Below, in pieces: positions 10,322-23,720 of a stretch of DNA of 64,000 bases (position 1 is the stretch's first letter; each line of letters starts with the position of its first letter). The translations under genes and the position numbers were made by a program. The notes below the pieces were generated by a model. The model did not search any database, was not told where the DNA came from, and was given only the letters and a program-made list of their open reading frames with translations. The DNA is from Promerops cafer. Lineage: Eukaryota > Chordata > Aves > Passeriformes > Nectariniidae. Location: positions 2,256,644-2,320,643 of the forward strand of contig VZSE01012476.1 in NCBI GenBank assembly GCA_013398275.1. The letters run 5' to 3'.

Positions 10322-13300
10322 GCAGTTCCTTGCCTCCTGAAGGGCAGGGTGGGCAGAAGGGTCTTGGTAAGCTTGATCTCTGCTACCTACATGCATCAGC
10401 TGAGCTAGTGCCAAGGATGAAGCAACCTGTCACATTCTGAACTGCGTTTTGGTCGCAGTTCTTTGCCTGCAGCAGTGCAGAAGCGTGTGGGTTTGACCAG
10501 TGTCACCTAAGAACTCTTTAGATTAATTATTTTCTGACCAACAACAATTGATTATCTGAGACAAAGGTTAATATTACCCTAGACATTTGCGGTGTCTCTA
10601 AGGCTAATTCCTAGATTAAATCATAAATGTTTATGCACTGAGAGAAAACATTTATTCAAAGCTAGGAGAACATGTATCTAATACAAACATATCCCCAGGA
10701 GCCACCATTTGAGCTGTATCTGACTCTTTGTACAGGTGCCTATTCTTATATTATTGAACCTTTTTCTAATTAATTTTTACTTGTCTTCTTTCTCAGATCT
10801 TTGTTAATACTTTGACCAGCAGAAGTGGTCACTATGAGCAAGCAGGGCCCAAACCCAGAGCTCGGCAGTGTGTTCCTTGTAGAGCACACATGGAGCCTGT
10901 GGATGCAGGCACTAAAGTGTTCAGCTAAGGACAAAGGAGAGAAGCGACATGTGCCTCTCCTCCTTTCCCAATTCTGCATCCTGCTTATACCAGCTCTGGC
11001 CCTGACTGGCCCCTCCCTTTGATTCACTAGTGTGGCATAAAGCTATGTAGGATTTGCTGTTGTTTGTTTTCTTCCAGGTTGTTGAACTGAGGTGACTCAA
11101 GTACAAAGCCCACATGTGAGTGCTGGTGTCACTGTGAGATACAGAGAGAAACTCTGTGGTGGCAGGGGTGTGAGAGATGGGTGGGACCTCCAGTTTTGGG
11201 GTCACAAAGCGGTTGTTTGACTCCCTGGGATTTGTGATACAAAATCCTTGGGGCAAAGGGATCAGAATATGAACATTCTCAGCCAGCACCTTCTGCAGGA
11301 AGAAACCTGCCACAAAGAAACATGGTGCATGAGCCTCTCTTAGAAATCCCACCCCTGTTCCTCTGGCCAGGATGAAGGGATCCTGAACTTGCTTTGCTGA
11401 CTAGGAGATAGAGATCTCTGGATTTTACAGACTCCCTCTTTTCCATGTAAGTACCTGACATATTATGCAGTGGCACTATACACCCTTTCTCCTGCCCCAT
11501 GAATTTGCTTCAAAAACAAAGGTGGGAGCATGTTCATAGCCAAAGCTGCCCCATAACCACTGCTGCCTCTTGTGGTGGATCTGTCCAATGGTTGTGTGCC
11601 AAGCCTACTGTGACAGGCCCTTAAGGCAAATAAGTGATGTAATTTTGGGTTGCAATCACATTCAGACATGACAAGAGTATCAGGGATGGTCCCAGACACG
11701 TGCAGGTGCAGAGCTGGCAGTATTTAGAGACCTATGAAATCAAACAGGAAGGTATGGATTTGCAAAGTTGAGTACAGGAAACTTAATAATACATAAGCAC
11801 TTTTTCAGTCACTTAAACCTTTCATTGGGTCAAGCCCTAAGCAGCTCATTAAGTTGCAGTCATACAGTCAGGAAGCTGAAGCAATGTCATGTAGAGCCTC
11901 TGCACCCACATTGTCTCTCCTGAACAGCTACGAGAGTGCTCTGAGCCATCTTTAGCCACCTGAAAACTACTCCTGCAAGCTATTTCAGGGCTAATCAAAA
12001 AGTTTATGTTCATGATTTGTAAGTGATTGAAGAATCGGCCTTCTAATTCTCCCTAATTTTCTTGAACATTCATTTAGTGTTAGGGCAAGTGTCTCATTTC
12101 TTCAGATTAAATTGGTAGATGTATTTAGACAAGAAAAAATCTACTGCAAGTGCTTTAGTTTACAGATTTTTATGTATTAGGAACAAATCCTTCATGTACA
12201 TTAGGTGGAAGTTGATTTGATGAAGAAATAAAGGTCTCCAAGTCTTAGGAAACAGCATTTTGTTATTAAAAATTAGAAATAACAAACAGCTGCAGAGAGG
12301 AAGATAGAATCTATATTGGGAAATTAGTGGAAGACTGCAGTCAGGGAAGAGAGAGGCTGGGTGTAGGATTAGTAAATTAATTCCTCTAACTCCTCTCCCA
12401 CAAATAAATCGGTGGAACGTGGTTAACCCTCATTCTGGTTGGGAGAGACAGCAGGCAGTAATCCTATCCCCTCCACCCAGTTTCTTTTGCTCCCAGTTAC
12501 ACCCCCAGCCCCAGAGAGCAGAAGCCCTGGCTCACCCTGCCCTGCAGCTGCTGCCAGCCCAGGCAGAGCCAGACACAGGATCATCACCTCCACTTTCAGC
12601 TCCCAGATGGAACTGCATCTTCTAAATTTATGTGTTTGCTGTTATTCCTGCATGCTCTTCCCAACCTTCATTTTTCAAGGAAGTGGATATATTCTGATCC
12701 AACTGTTTTGGTGTATTTAATAGCACTTCCATTCATTTTCTGCTTGCTAAATGAACAGTGTAATCAGTATGTTCAATACAGGAAAGTGTTCAAAGGGGAT
12801 GTTCACACTAGAACGACATAAAAGAAACAGTGTATGCAAGAAGCAATTTACATGGGCATATTTTTAGGTTATTTTGTCTCCTGTTGTAAATGGTAGAGTG
12901 ATGCTATTTAGACTAATTGAGTATGAGGACTGATTTTTTAATTTTCATGAAGTCTGAGGCAATAAAATATACCTTCTGTAAAATAAAACCGTGAACTGCA
13001 GACACATCTCAAGCACCCCAGGCAGGAAAAGAGAGAAGGCATTTCTACATTGAGTACATATACTGGACTCCTGCATCTCTTATTCATACACAAGAAAATT
13101 TTGCCTCAGGTTCAAGTGCTCACTAATTTATACTTTAGGCTGATGAACCAGATCTAAAATGTTAAACCTATCAATTAGAATAAACATGGTCATGTTGAAA
13201 ACCTAGGTCAGAACATCACCTGGGCTAGAGCTGGTGTTGTACCACTGCAATGCTAGAGAGGTGAGAATACAAGCATGGGTCATGTTCTCTGGATAACTTT

Positions 13301-13559
13301 AAATTACAGCCTTGCTCAAAGCAATAGTCTTTTCTTCATGATTTCCTGTAAAATATCATCTATATCCATACCTGCATGGGAGCAATAACAATACAATCAC
13401 TAGTGCAGCACAAATTAATTTCTGAACTACTGTCTCATAAGTAAATCCTGTTGGGGAGGAAAAAATAGATCAATAGGCAAAGTCCACTGCATTTGCACAA
13501 GGCCAGAATGCTTGGGCTGCCCATGCAGCTGGAGAACTGTAATCCAAATCCTTTCTGCA

Positions 13560-14360
13560 CGTGACTCGAGTGTGCTCAGAGCTGCTTTGCCAGCCCTTTA
13601 AGTGCAGTCTTTCCCAGAGAAGGAGCGAGCAATGGGCTGCCGGACTCGTTGCAGCCAGAGTGTGAACAGGTTTCTTCAGGCGCCGAGCCCAGCTGTCCGT
13701 GGGCGAGCAGGCGTCCTGGCACCAGGACTGCAGGAGACAGGCTGCCAGAGCACACAGCCTGGAGGTGGAGGCCAAGCCACTGGGGAGCTGCGAGGGCCCA
13801 GGCATATTGACTGTCCCTCGGGAGGAACCTTTTATCTAAAGCTGATTCTGGTGAAACATAGGTGTCCCTTTGTTCAGCAGGACAGCAGCACAGCCAGGCA
13901 GTGCAGCTGAAAAGGTGTCCCTGAGGAACAGCAGTGCACCCCAGCCAAGCTGGAGGGGCAGTGAGTTGCTTCAGCATCTCCTCTGTACCATGGGTGAGGC
14001 CAGGGTGACTGCAAGGACAGCCCTGGTTGACCTTGACTGCAGTCTGTCCTCTGGCTCGGTCCGGGTGGTGCAATTAATGCAAGTCACAGTGTGGTCAACC
14101 CTGCCTTGCCTACAGCTAAATTGCTCAGTGCTTGTGAGGGACATGGTACTAAGTCGCTGTGAAATCTGCCTTTCCCCAGCCCACTGAGCATTCTGTGCAG
14201 AGGTCCCTGACCTTGCTTCCATCTCCAAATTCCCCTCTACAACAGAGCGGAGCATTTGGGGAAAACCCTTCTCTGTGTCTGTGTGTGTAGGAATGGGTGT
14301 TCAGGGCTCCTGCACATCCGCCTGCTGCAGCACCGCTCCCACACACAGCCCGATACTCAC
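13560..14360. other. GC-richer patch of unknown nature
   Basis: This ~800-base patch has clearly higher GC and several CpGs (for example around 13680-13720) compared with the AT-rich flanks. Frames stay open on both strands: 165 codons on minus (13576-14073), and 102 and 105 codons on plus (13602-13910 and 13870-14187). I recognise no domain in any of them, and simultaneous openness on both strands is better explained by composition. It may be an unrecognised exon of a non-coding transcript, an old transposon or a regulatory patch. Confidence 0.3.
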
Positions 14361-17300
14361 AGTGCAGATGGAGTTTGAAAACACACAGGTAAAACGACCA
14401 GAATAAACCATCCTCTCTAGTACTGATATATCTCTTCAGTTTAGTCTAAACCACTCAGCCAAACCACAATATTTTGAGAAAGAGAGCAAATGTAAGTACT
14501 CACGTCCTTATAGCCAGTAAAACAAAGTAAGTGCAGCAGACAGCCAGTTATAATGGACAAACAGTCCTTTGGGGAAGACTTCCCAAGACAACCATTAAAT
14601 TCAACATATTTTCCCCTGCTCATTCAGGGCTCCTAAAGAAAGGGTTGAGCTCAGGGGATGACAGAGGAACTGAGGAAATGAGATAAAAAAGCTACTGAAA
14701 TTGAATTTCCTTACAGAGTAATTCTTCCATAAGCTGCATAAACTTTTCTTACCTAAATAAATACTCTGGGGTGCACAAGTTTTTACATTTCCAGTGTGAC
14801 TCTGGTGGTAACTTTGTCTATATTGTGACTTACCAAGACTCTCAGAGAATAGATGGTACATTTACATATTATGTATCATCTTGAGCCAGGCAATACTTGG
14901 GAACCATGAAAGCATTCCAAATGTTTTCAGGTACCAGAGTCTTAAAAAAACCCAAACGAAACCCCCGAACTCCAAACTGCATTCTCCCTGCTCCCCCTCC
15001 GATTCTGGCTGCAAATACTTCAAATATATAAAGAAAAAATCTCTGGACTTTTTGGTGACTTGACTATAAACATCTCTCCCTCTTTCCTTATCACTGCCTA
15101 ATGGATTCTGCCTGAACCAGCCACATATAAACAGTAAAGAAAATAATAAGGTAATGAGAAAAGTGTTTAGGGCACCCAGGCTGTAAAGCATTAACCTAAA
15201 TATCAGCTATAGTGGCATTATGTAGTACTTTCAATGTATACAGTTCTATTCATTGCTGAAATATCCCATGAGGCAGGTATACTTTATATACAGCTACATT
15301 TAGGACAAAGAAATTACAGCGTGCAGCTGTTAGGAAGCTTGCCTTTGATCAAAAAGGAATTCATTATCAGAGACGAAATTCAACACAAAGCTCCTGATTC
15401 CACTGCTCCCACTCACTGTCTCAACAAGGAAATACAAATACTTTTATATTCATAAAATAGGAATCAAAATTATTTTCTTCATGTGCTTTTGATGTCTCAA
15501 AAGTATTGAAAAAAAATAAACCCAGCCCTCAATTTCTTACTTTACCTGTAATCTAAATTAATTAAAAAATCCATCCTTTAATTGTTAACCTTACACATTT
15601 GTTATGCAGCAGTGTAGGGATTAATAGCGTCAGCTCTTGACAGGTTGAGGTGGGTAAATTCTTACCTTCTTGGTCTGTCAGAGCTGGCCTTTGGAGAGTT
15701 GGTTTTCAACCTCACTTTCCTCTGTTAAATGAACAACTCAAATGAGATAGATTGCCTTGACAGAAATTAATTTATTTTTTCTCTGTGAGACTCATACATT
15801 TACTTTCCATTCTTGAAAGAAGAAAACCCCTCTAAATAAAAGCAAAAATCAAAATAACAGAACACAAGCTGTGATTTATTCAGTCCAGCATCAGAGAATC
15901 AGTTCTCCAGTCAGAAGTGAAGATGGAGAATTTAGAAACAAATTTGTCCCTTTCACTCAAAGACAAGACCATGAATCAGTACTTGTTTACGTACAATCTG
16001 TCTTGCTATACTTTGTGTAGAGGAAGTGCTTTCACCCACACATTGCTCCACCTGACCTGTTCTTGTTCAGGTTTCATGTAGAAATGTCCTTGACAACAGC
16101 AATAAGCGGAACTAAACATAGTTTTGTAGTATTTAAATTGTTTCATTAAGAGTGTCAGTTAAAAAAAAAAGAAGATACTTTAAAGTTAACCTGCTGGAAA
16201 GAAAGAGGATAAAATACATCACCCATATAGATTTCTTTGGTTTTTTTTTTTACTCTTTAGAGCAGCCTTCAGCCCTGCATCTGCGGAGTTAATTACCTTT
16301 AACAGAATTTTGCTATCCTCTCACTTTTGTTGTTAAATATAAAGTTTTCCATCATAAAGAACACCATAAACTGAATCACAGGCCTCAGTTTATGATTATT
16401 TCTACCACCAGTAATGAAAAAATTCTCTGCTGTACTGCAGCAAATCCCACAGCCTTTTAAGTTGACGGCATGAATAATCTGTGAAGTCCCCTATTTTAAA
16501 TTTTTACTAACTTTGCCTCCAAGTTTTGAGAGCCTTGAGAATTTGACGGGAAATTTCAACTTACTGCAGTCTAAACATGTTTGCAAGACAAGAATAAGAG
16601 TCCTTACATAAACAGCAGGGATGGCTCCAGGCTGTCTACCTGATGCAGTCACAAACCTCGCAGCACCTGTTGGGGCATAAAGGGGCTAAAGTGCCTTCCA
16701 CACTGCTTTCCCACCTCTCCTTCCCTCACTCATCACCTCTGCTGGGTGACGAAAGACCACAGTCTCAATAAAGTATTGTCATTGAAAATACAGGAAGTAC
16801 AGTGGAACTAAGGGTCCAAGTACATTTTTGGTCCACTGACCTAAAAATTCCAACCAAGTCAAACTGATTCGTTTAGGGTATGAAGAGATTTATATTGCTA
16901 ATGCTGGCTGTGAGCATACGTCTGTAGTCCTGCTGGCTGGCTCCTGAGTCATCCCTGAGCAGCTGCCCCAAGAAAATGCCATCTCCTTTATAGCTTGAAG
17001 TGAATTTTGCAATTAGAACAGATATATTTATCAGCATCTGCAGGCATACAACAGTTGTACTCAGAGAAGGAGAGGGGTGCTTTTTTACATTATTTTGAAG
17101 TGATTTTCTTTGTTGCACATATTGAAGAATGTACTAGAAAAGGCCCATCTCCCTAAATTTCTCATACATCTTGCAATAAGGGACAAAACCAGTTGGAAAA
17201 TAGTTTTAAGGAAGTCTGTGAATAATGGTAATACTTAAATAATTTAGTTCTCTGGAATAATTTTTGAAGTCTTTTTCACATCTTAGTGAAAACAGTAACA

Positions 17301-20300
17301 ACCGCTTTTGCCTATGTATTAGAATAGTGACATTTAAATCAAGATGGGACTCTGGCAATTTACAACTTCCCCTACTTTGGAGGGCACGCTTTTGGCATGG
17401 ACTGAGATTATAGGAATTGTAATAAATATATATATTTAAAATGTTATATAATTTGTAGACTATTTAGTATCTATAGCAAAACAAGGTCTTTGAAAAAAAA
17501 TAATTAAAACCACAGATGAAAACACAGCTCTTCTGCAAGATTTCCATCTCTGCAGGATCTGGGCTAAACACAAAAAGTTTTTATCAACTACTCTGAGACG
17601 CAGATGTAAAGGAAAGGAGTGGAGCAGAAGCATGTTTTAAAATAGACATTTCCTCAGAGAGACACATTCTTTGGATCACAATATTCTGGCATTGATGCCT
17701 GGGAACAGGGGTCAGCAAACCTCCAGAGCTCTATTGGATGGCATCTGTAAAGCAGATGGAGTGTAATGCACCCACATGTGGGGCAGGGAGCTGAGCAACA
17801 GACACCTGTGTGGTAAAAGCTCCTTTTGCATGGTAAGTTGCAAATGGCCACATGCAAGACCTGCAGCACTATCAGGGCAGAGGAGGGTACAGCTCCATCC
17901 CTGAACATAAATGTCAAAAAATAAAGAATGTGTCCTCAAAAGGAGTCTAATACAAGAACTGCATTTTTAAGAACTGTATTTACAAGGAAATCTTATTAGA
18001 ATTTCATTCCCCAAAGTAAAAGAGTAACAATATTACAAAAATAAAGACAGAAAGATGAATTGGAATAAAACACTTGGGTGGAAACACTGAGCTGTTGCCA
18101 TGACTAACGGGAACTAATTTATTTACTTATACATCCTTTGTAATCTTATTTTCTCCCATGTGACAGCCAATGACTCATTGTTTGTCTACTGATGAAGAAA
18201 ACATACTTTCTGAAATCTGTACCAGGAGGGGTCTTCTCTGGGCAGTCTGCTTTTGTCCCACACCCAGAAGTGGGCTGAGCCTTCTCTTCAGTGCCCATTC
18301 AGTAGGTCCCTCCAGACTCATGGGCACCAACCCTCCGTATTTCAGGGCAGGGGAAGGGGAAGGAGAGGCATACACATAGGTGCTGTCTGTAGGGACTGCT
18401 GTGGGCAAATAAGGTACCTTGGGCTTTCTTTACTTTTCCCACAGGTTTTCCCAGTCTTGGTGGTTCAGGAACATTCTGGGCAGAGAAATGTAGTGTTGGC
18501 AATGCTGCTGGAAAAGTGGTAAAGGTAATAGTTTGTAGGCAGTTCTAGTATGCTCTGTCTTCTGTATTTCTGGGCTTGACATGCACCAGTTCAGGCAACA
18601 CTACCAGGAAATACATGTGGGGAGTTGTTCTCATTTTCTTTTCTTTCCTTTCCCCTCACTTGCATTCCCATCCTGATGAGCAGAAACTGAAATGGAAATA
18701 TGTTTCTGGGGTGCTTTTTCAAGTCAGCAGACAAAATAAAAATATCTCCATTGAAGAAAAGAAGAGAAAATAATAATTTTTGACATATCAGTCAGCTGCA
18801 AGAATAACTGTGGTAATCTGTCAGCCTCTTGGGAATGAGGACTGCTCACTTGTAGGTGTGACACGTAAAAGTCTGCTGCTTTATTGTTGTTGACTTTCTT
18901 TTTCCCCTTCCATTGCCTGTCCTTCAAAGAGACTTGCTGGACCTCTCAGAGTGGTTGTTAGCTGGTGGTGTACACCAAACACCACATGGAAAAGCGTGGC
19001 CCTGAATAGCAGGGTTTTCCCCAAACCACAGCTCTCTCTACCATTTGAGGTGACAATCAGCCACCATCATTTGATGTGCTGGGTTTGTGTCATTCTAGGG
19101 TTGTAGTTATTAAAAAGTAACAAAACTGCTAACAGATAAACATATGAGATCATCAACTCTCCCATTAATTAAAAGGGAGTGTTTCAATATGAGTAATAAT
19201 TAACTTAAGTGAATATGGGATACAAGCCTTGTAGTAGGACTGGGTACAGCAGGGAAGCCTTTGGTGCCAGGAGGTAACGTTAGTCACCTGGGAAATCCTG
19301 GGAGCACCCTTGAACAGCGAGACTAAACTGCTGGAATACAAACAATGTCCTTTGGTCTAAGCCAGTGCCCGTTTCCAAATCCATTCCCAAATTCTGCTAA
19401 TGACATAGCCATAGGCTTGCCTTTGATAGACCACTTCATGGGCCAGTAGATAGATTCTGTAATTACAACATGAAACACGAAAAGAAGGTCCTGGATTCAG
19501 TAAAGAAAATGGTTTGGTAGGGCAACTTCAGGAGGGTAGGGCTCATCACTCTTCTTGCTGGAGCTGTGCCCTCATCAAGGAGGAGGTGAAGACATTGAGA
19601 GGGGACAAAGTCCAGCCATGCAGGGATGTGGATGATACCACATGCCTGCAGATGTTGCTGCCTGCTCCCAGGAGGTTTGAGATAAAAAAGCAAGGCCCAT
19701 CCACAGGAAGCCCCACACCACTAGGCTCCAGGCATTGCATGGAGACCCGTGGGCTGAACTGAAGTATGCTGTGGAGAGACAACAAACTCCCCTCAAACTC
19801 CTGAACCTGTCAGTGAGCCCTCCCCACTGTGGCTGAGTGGCAGCACTGGGCATCCCCTCTCTCAGCCACTCCCTTGATTCACCTTTTTGAGTGCTTTCAT
19901 CACTGTCAACATCTGCTATACTGCAGCAATGAAATAGATTACTGGAAATATTTTTTCTTAATCTGGATTCTGGCGATAGCCTTACTGCTACTTCTGTGTC
20001 ACATAACTGAATCACATAAGCGTGGAGCTCTGCCCAGCACTGATCTGAAAGAAGGACACCATAACATATAAAACCTGATAACTGAAAGATTTGATGCATA
20101 TTCGTCTTTGAATCTTTGCTTAGATGTAAATTTTGATGGACATATCATTTATCTATCTCTAACCTAAAATACTCCAGGGTAATTGTTCAGCTTGTAAAAT
20201 ATTTAGATACACACACCCACGCATGGCCCAATTTTTCAGACTAGGTTTGTATAGCTGTATGCCTAATTTGTTTGTGCAACTTCTGTGATTGAATGTTCAG

Positions 20301-23300
20301 CTGGCAAGTGGACAGGCAAATGCTTAGATCTATACGTACCAGGCTTGCTCTTTCCTCATTTTTAGGTGTAAACAAGATAAATGTTAAATACCATCTCTTG
20401 TCAAACCCCAAGCAGACAGCAGTCTGTGCAGCTTTCTAAGAGGAAAGTGGGCCCAGGAACAAATTCCAGTGATCCCACCACTAAATGCATTAAGCATAAA
20501 ATAAGTAGTTCTATAAATACACATACTAAAGATGTAAGTGGGAACTATTCATAGTGGATGGTCACATTCTTAACCCTAGTCTGTGTCACTTGCCAGATAA
20601 TTACTGGAACTCCCAAGTTTCATTTACAAGTACTGCATTATAGTCCAAAACCATTTGAAGATAAACTTGTGCTTACTGTCAAGTGAAAAACTTCTGAAGT
20701 TTATTTACTTCCTAATGCAAAAATAAAATTAATTAGCACATTCCTTAAGCATTGGTCAAATTAAACTTCATAAGTGTTTTGCCCAGTATTGTACATAACT
20801 CCATGGACTAACTCAGGGAAGTTCTAAACCTGCATTATAGGGGCAGATAAAAATAATATAGCCAATATAAAATAGTATGGTATTTATGCATCAGTCAGCA
20901 TTGTGATTCATGTTAAACTATAGCATGAACACTACATCACTGTAATACAGTTATTAACTATGAGAGATCCTGTGCCTTACAATGCACTCTTGTTCCCCTT
21001 AGTGCTTAAGAAGCACAGTTTCCCAAATTGCTCTCTGTAATTTCATAGACGTCATCCTTATGGAATTTCTGCTCTAATGTTCATCTTAATCTCTGCAAAT
21101 TGAATCTCTTCCAGTTGCGTGAGATATATATACATATATGCTTTAGGAAACCCCTCCCTTCCCTTGGCATTTTACTTGTCCCCTTCAGCAGTTGCAGTTG
21201 TAGAGATGTGATGCCGTATTTCATCAGGGCACAAAACTGTCAGCAGGAAGTATTCTCAACACCCCCTCTGAAAAATCTCCCCCTGTTTTTCCAGCTCATC
21301 ACCCAATCCAGGTGTGTTGTTGTGGGCATGCTTCCTGCAACTGCCACCCATGAGAACCTGGGATTCATTTCACCCTGAGAAGGCAGCAAATGGAGGAAGC
21401 CATGGGCAAGGGCTGCTGTGCCAAGGTGTTAAGTTATGATACATTTATATGCTGAAGGGGGTTTGTTTTTAAATAAAGCTGCCTGTACCTAATGAAGCCC
21501 TGATAGGCCTCAGAGGGTGAAGGTGAGTGATTGACTCATTTCCTTGGTCTGGCACATCCCTGTGACTCAGGGTGTCACACTTCCCTCCGGGTGTCCCATC
21601 CTCACCAGGGGCCCATGCAGAGCCCCATGGGTGTGGGTGCCTCTCCCCATGGACTCCAAGTGTCAGGACAAGCTAGACCTGGGGCAGAGATCCAGCTCTG
21701 CAGGAGACCCAGCTCTGCAGGGAGGGGACCCAACACACCACGGATGAAAATTAGGCATGTTGCAGTTCTTTTTTGATTTTGCCATATATAATGAGTCCTC
21801 CTAGCATCTTCAAGAGAAATCACTTCCAAATCCCAGAGGGAAGAAAAATATCTACTTTCCTTTCACATGCACCACCAGGAACCTGGCTTTGTTGCTCTAA
21901 ATGCTAAGAAAAATCTCAGGAACAACAAGCACTTGAGAAAGGTCTGCTTTGGGCCAAGAGGGATTGCACCTCTGTGCATCTCTCTCTTCATTACCTGGGG
22001 AGGGGGAGCTTGCTCCATCATAAACCTCCAAAGAACAGGTTTGAAGTGATACCAGGATAGTGAAGGTAACCATGTATCACACAGCCCAGCTTCTGGGCTG
22101 ATGTTTTCTGCTGCATCTTTTGCTCAAGGGCCTTAGGTGCCCGTACTTTAGATCAGCTGACATAATCTATAGGTATGATGTTTAGATGCCAATAGCTATA
22201 CTGAACTATTTTTCACTAGGGGAACATAGTAGGAGATCTAACATCTGGCTAAATTGTGGCGACGGGCATTTGGAGCCTTAAGTTGGACCTATCTCTAGTT
22301 CCTAGCTCTTGATTTGGCTGTGAACCAGAGGTGCCTGGTTCATTTTGAGATGCCCAAGGCCTGCCCTCTCCTGCTTGGCCTCTAGTCCTAAGCTCCAGAG
22401 AGACATGGGTTTCCTGTAGTTCCTGTCATACAACTGTCAGTCCCCAGTGCGTGTCTGCTGTCCCCTGGGGCCATCAGGCCATGCCTATGTGTAAGCAACT
22501 GAACAAAATTCTAAGCTGATACCAATTATAATGGGACATTTGATGCCTCCATCCTTTGTAGGTACCTCCCTGCTTATGGGTGTCTTAAATCAGCAAGCTG
22601 AGTCTTTCCTTATACTGTTTCCCCATCTTAATGTGTTTTCCATTTTTCTGAGACATGAGAAATTATATGCAATTCAATATTAATCCCTTCAATATTATGG
22701 ATTAATTTAGTCAGGGCAGCTAATTTACCAAATGTTGTCTTACATGCTTTTTTATCAACAGCTAAAGTTTTGTTGATGCTTCCTAATTGCCAGCACTCCA
22801 TCTTCATTTTAGTTTACAAAAAACAATGTTTAAATATAGTTCTGCATCATTCCCAGTTCACAGCAATTTATTTCAGTTCTCTCTTTAAAACGGGGTCTGC
22901 TTCCTCTTAAGCACAGAACTCATCTTATCTGATGCCCCTTTGGCTGCCCTTCACTTCTTCTGTTTTCTTGCTAGTTTTATCTCTTCCCAGGGACTTGAGC
23001 AGAGCCTGACAAGCAGGATTTCCAAAGGCACAGTGCCTATTTCTTCCTCTATTCTGTTTTCTATTTCAGGGATGGGGAGTAGTAGGGAATCTATTCAGAC
23101 ATGCTGCAATCGTGGTTTCTTTTCGAGTTCCCCAACTTTCTCAGGAACTCACATTGTTTGGCTTGTTTGTTGATGTATTCCATTGCATCATAGTGACTAG
23201 TTTTCTTCACACCTTCCAAATGTTCTTCTGTGCCTCTTACCTCCTGTACTAAATATCTAATCCAAAACTTCTGGTTATTAGTGAGAATCTCCTCTACAAT

Positions 23301-23632
23301 GCCTTTTTGGGTTTGCTTACTTGAATTTGAATCATTGTGAATACCAGCATCAAACTTTCCTATTCTTCTCGCATACCTAATACACCCCCTTGCTGAACAG
23401 AAATAAGTCCAGGCTAGTATCTTCCTCGACAGAATTCCAGCTGCACTAAACCCTCAAAAAACCAGAAAATTGCAGATCAATTTTCCTGCCTACAGCTGTG
23501 TGATACTGTTAAAACAATTTTTTAAAAAGAAATATGGGAGTTCAAGAAAATGTGGAAAGAAGTTAGGATTTTTTTTATTCAATTCTTTCAGCATGTGGGG
23601 CGGGCTTCCTTTTATACTTTTCACTGCATTTG
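14361..23632. other. Long non-coding AT-rich stretch
   Basis: No exon, RNA gene or clear transposon is recognised. A 174-codon minus-strand frame at 19575-20099 and smaller frames near 18.2-18.5 kb show no known domain. A small 17-base direct repeat is listed separately at 21.7 kb. Short TA runs occur at about 17.43 and 21.13 kb. Confidence 0.5.
21692..21721 (+). repeat. Short 17-bp direct repeat
   Basis: The 13-mer ccagctctgcagg occurs at 21692-21704 and again at 21709-21721, giving a 17-base period. It is a minor local duplication with no evident function. Confidence 0.7.
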
Positions 23633-23720
23633 CGAGAGAGAGGAGAGGAAAGGCAGAGAGGGAGACAGAAAAAAACTGAGGGAGAAGGGAAGGAAGGAAG
23701 GAAGGAAGGAAGGAAAAATA
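23633..23720 (+). repeat. Purine-rich tract with (GGAA)7 microsatellite
   Basis: Seven perfect GGAA units run from 23688 to 23715, at the end of a longer purine-rich tract (gagagag, ggaaagg, ggagac). Arrays of GGAA can bind ETS-family factors, but seven units in an unrecognised context is a sequence fact only. The tract keeps frames artificially open on both strands. Confidence 0.9.

Larger units (their letters stand above)
9171..13559. other. Non-coding stretch
   Basis: No exon is recognised. Contains a long pyrimidine tract (9955-10028) and a small 22-base tandem duplication (10282-10321). Open frames near 10.9-11.5 kb overlap on both strands and show no domain. Confidence 0.5.

Noticed and set aside
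19575..20099. 174-codon minus-strand open frame
   Set aside because: No recognisable domain, no signal peptide or conserved motif. A plus-strand frame is open in part of the same interval, and this length is reachable by chance among the many frames of a 64 kb window.
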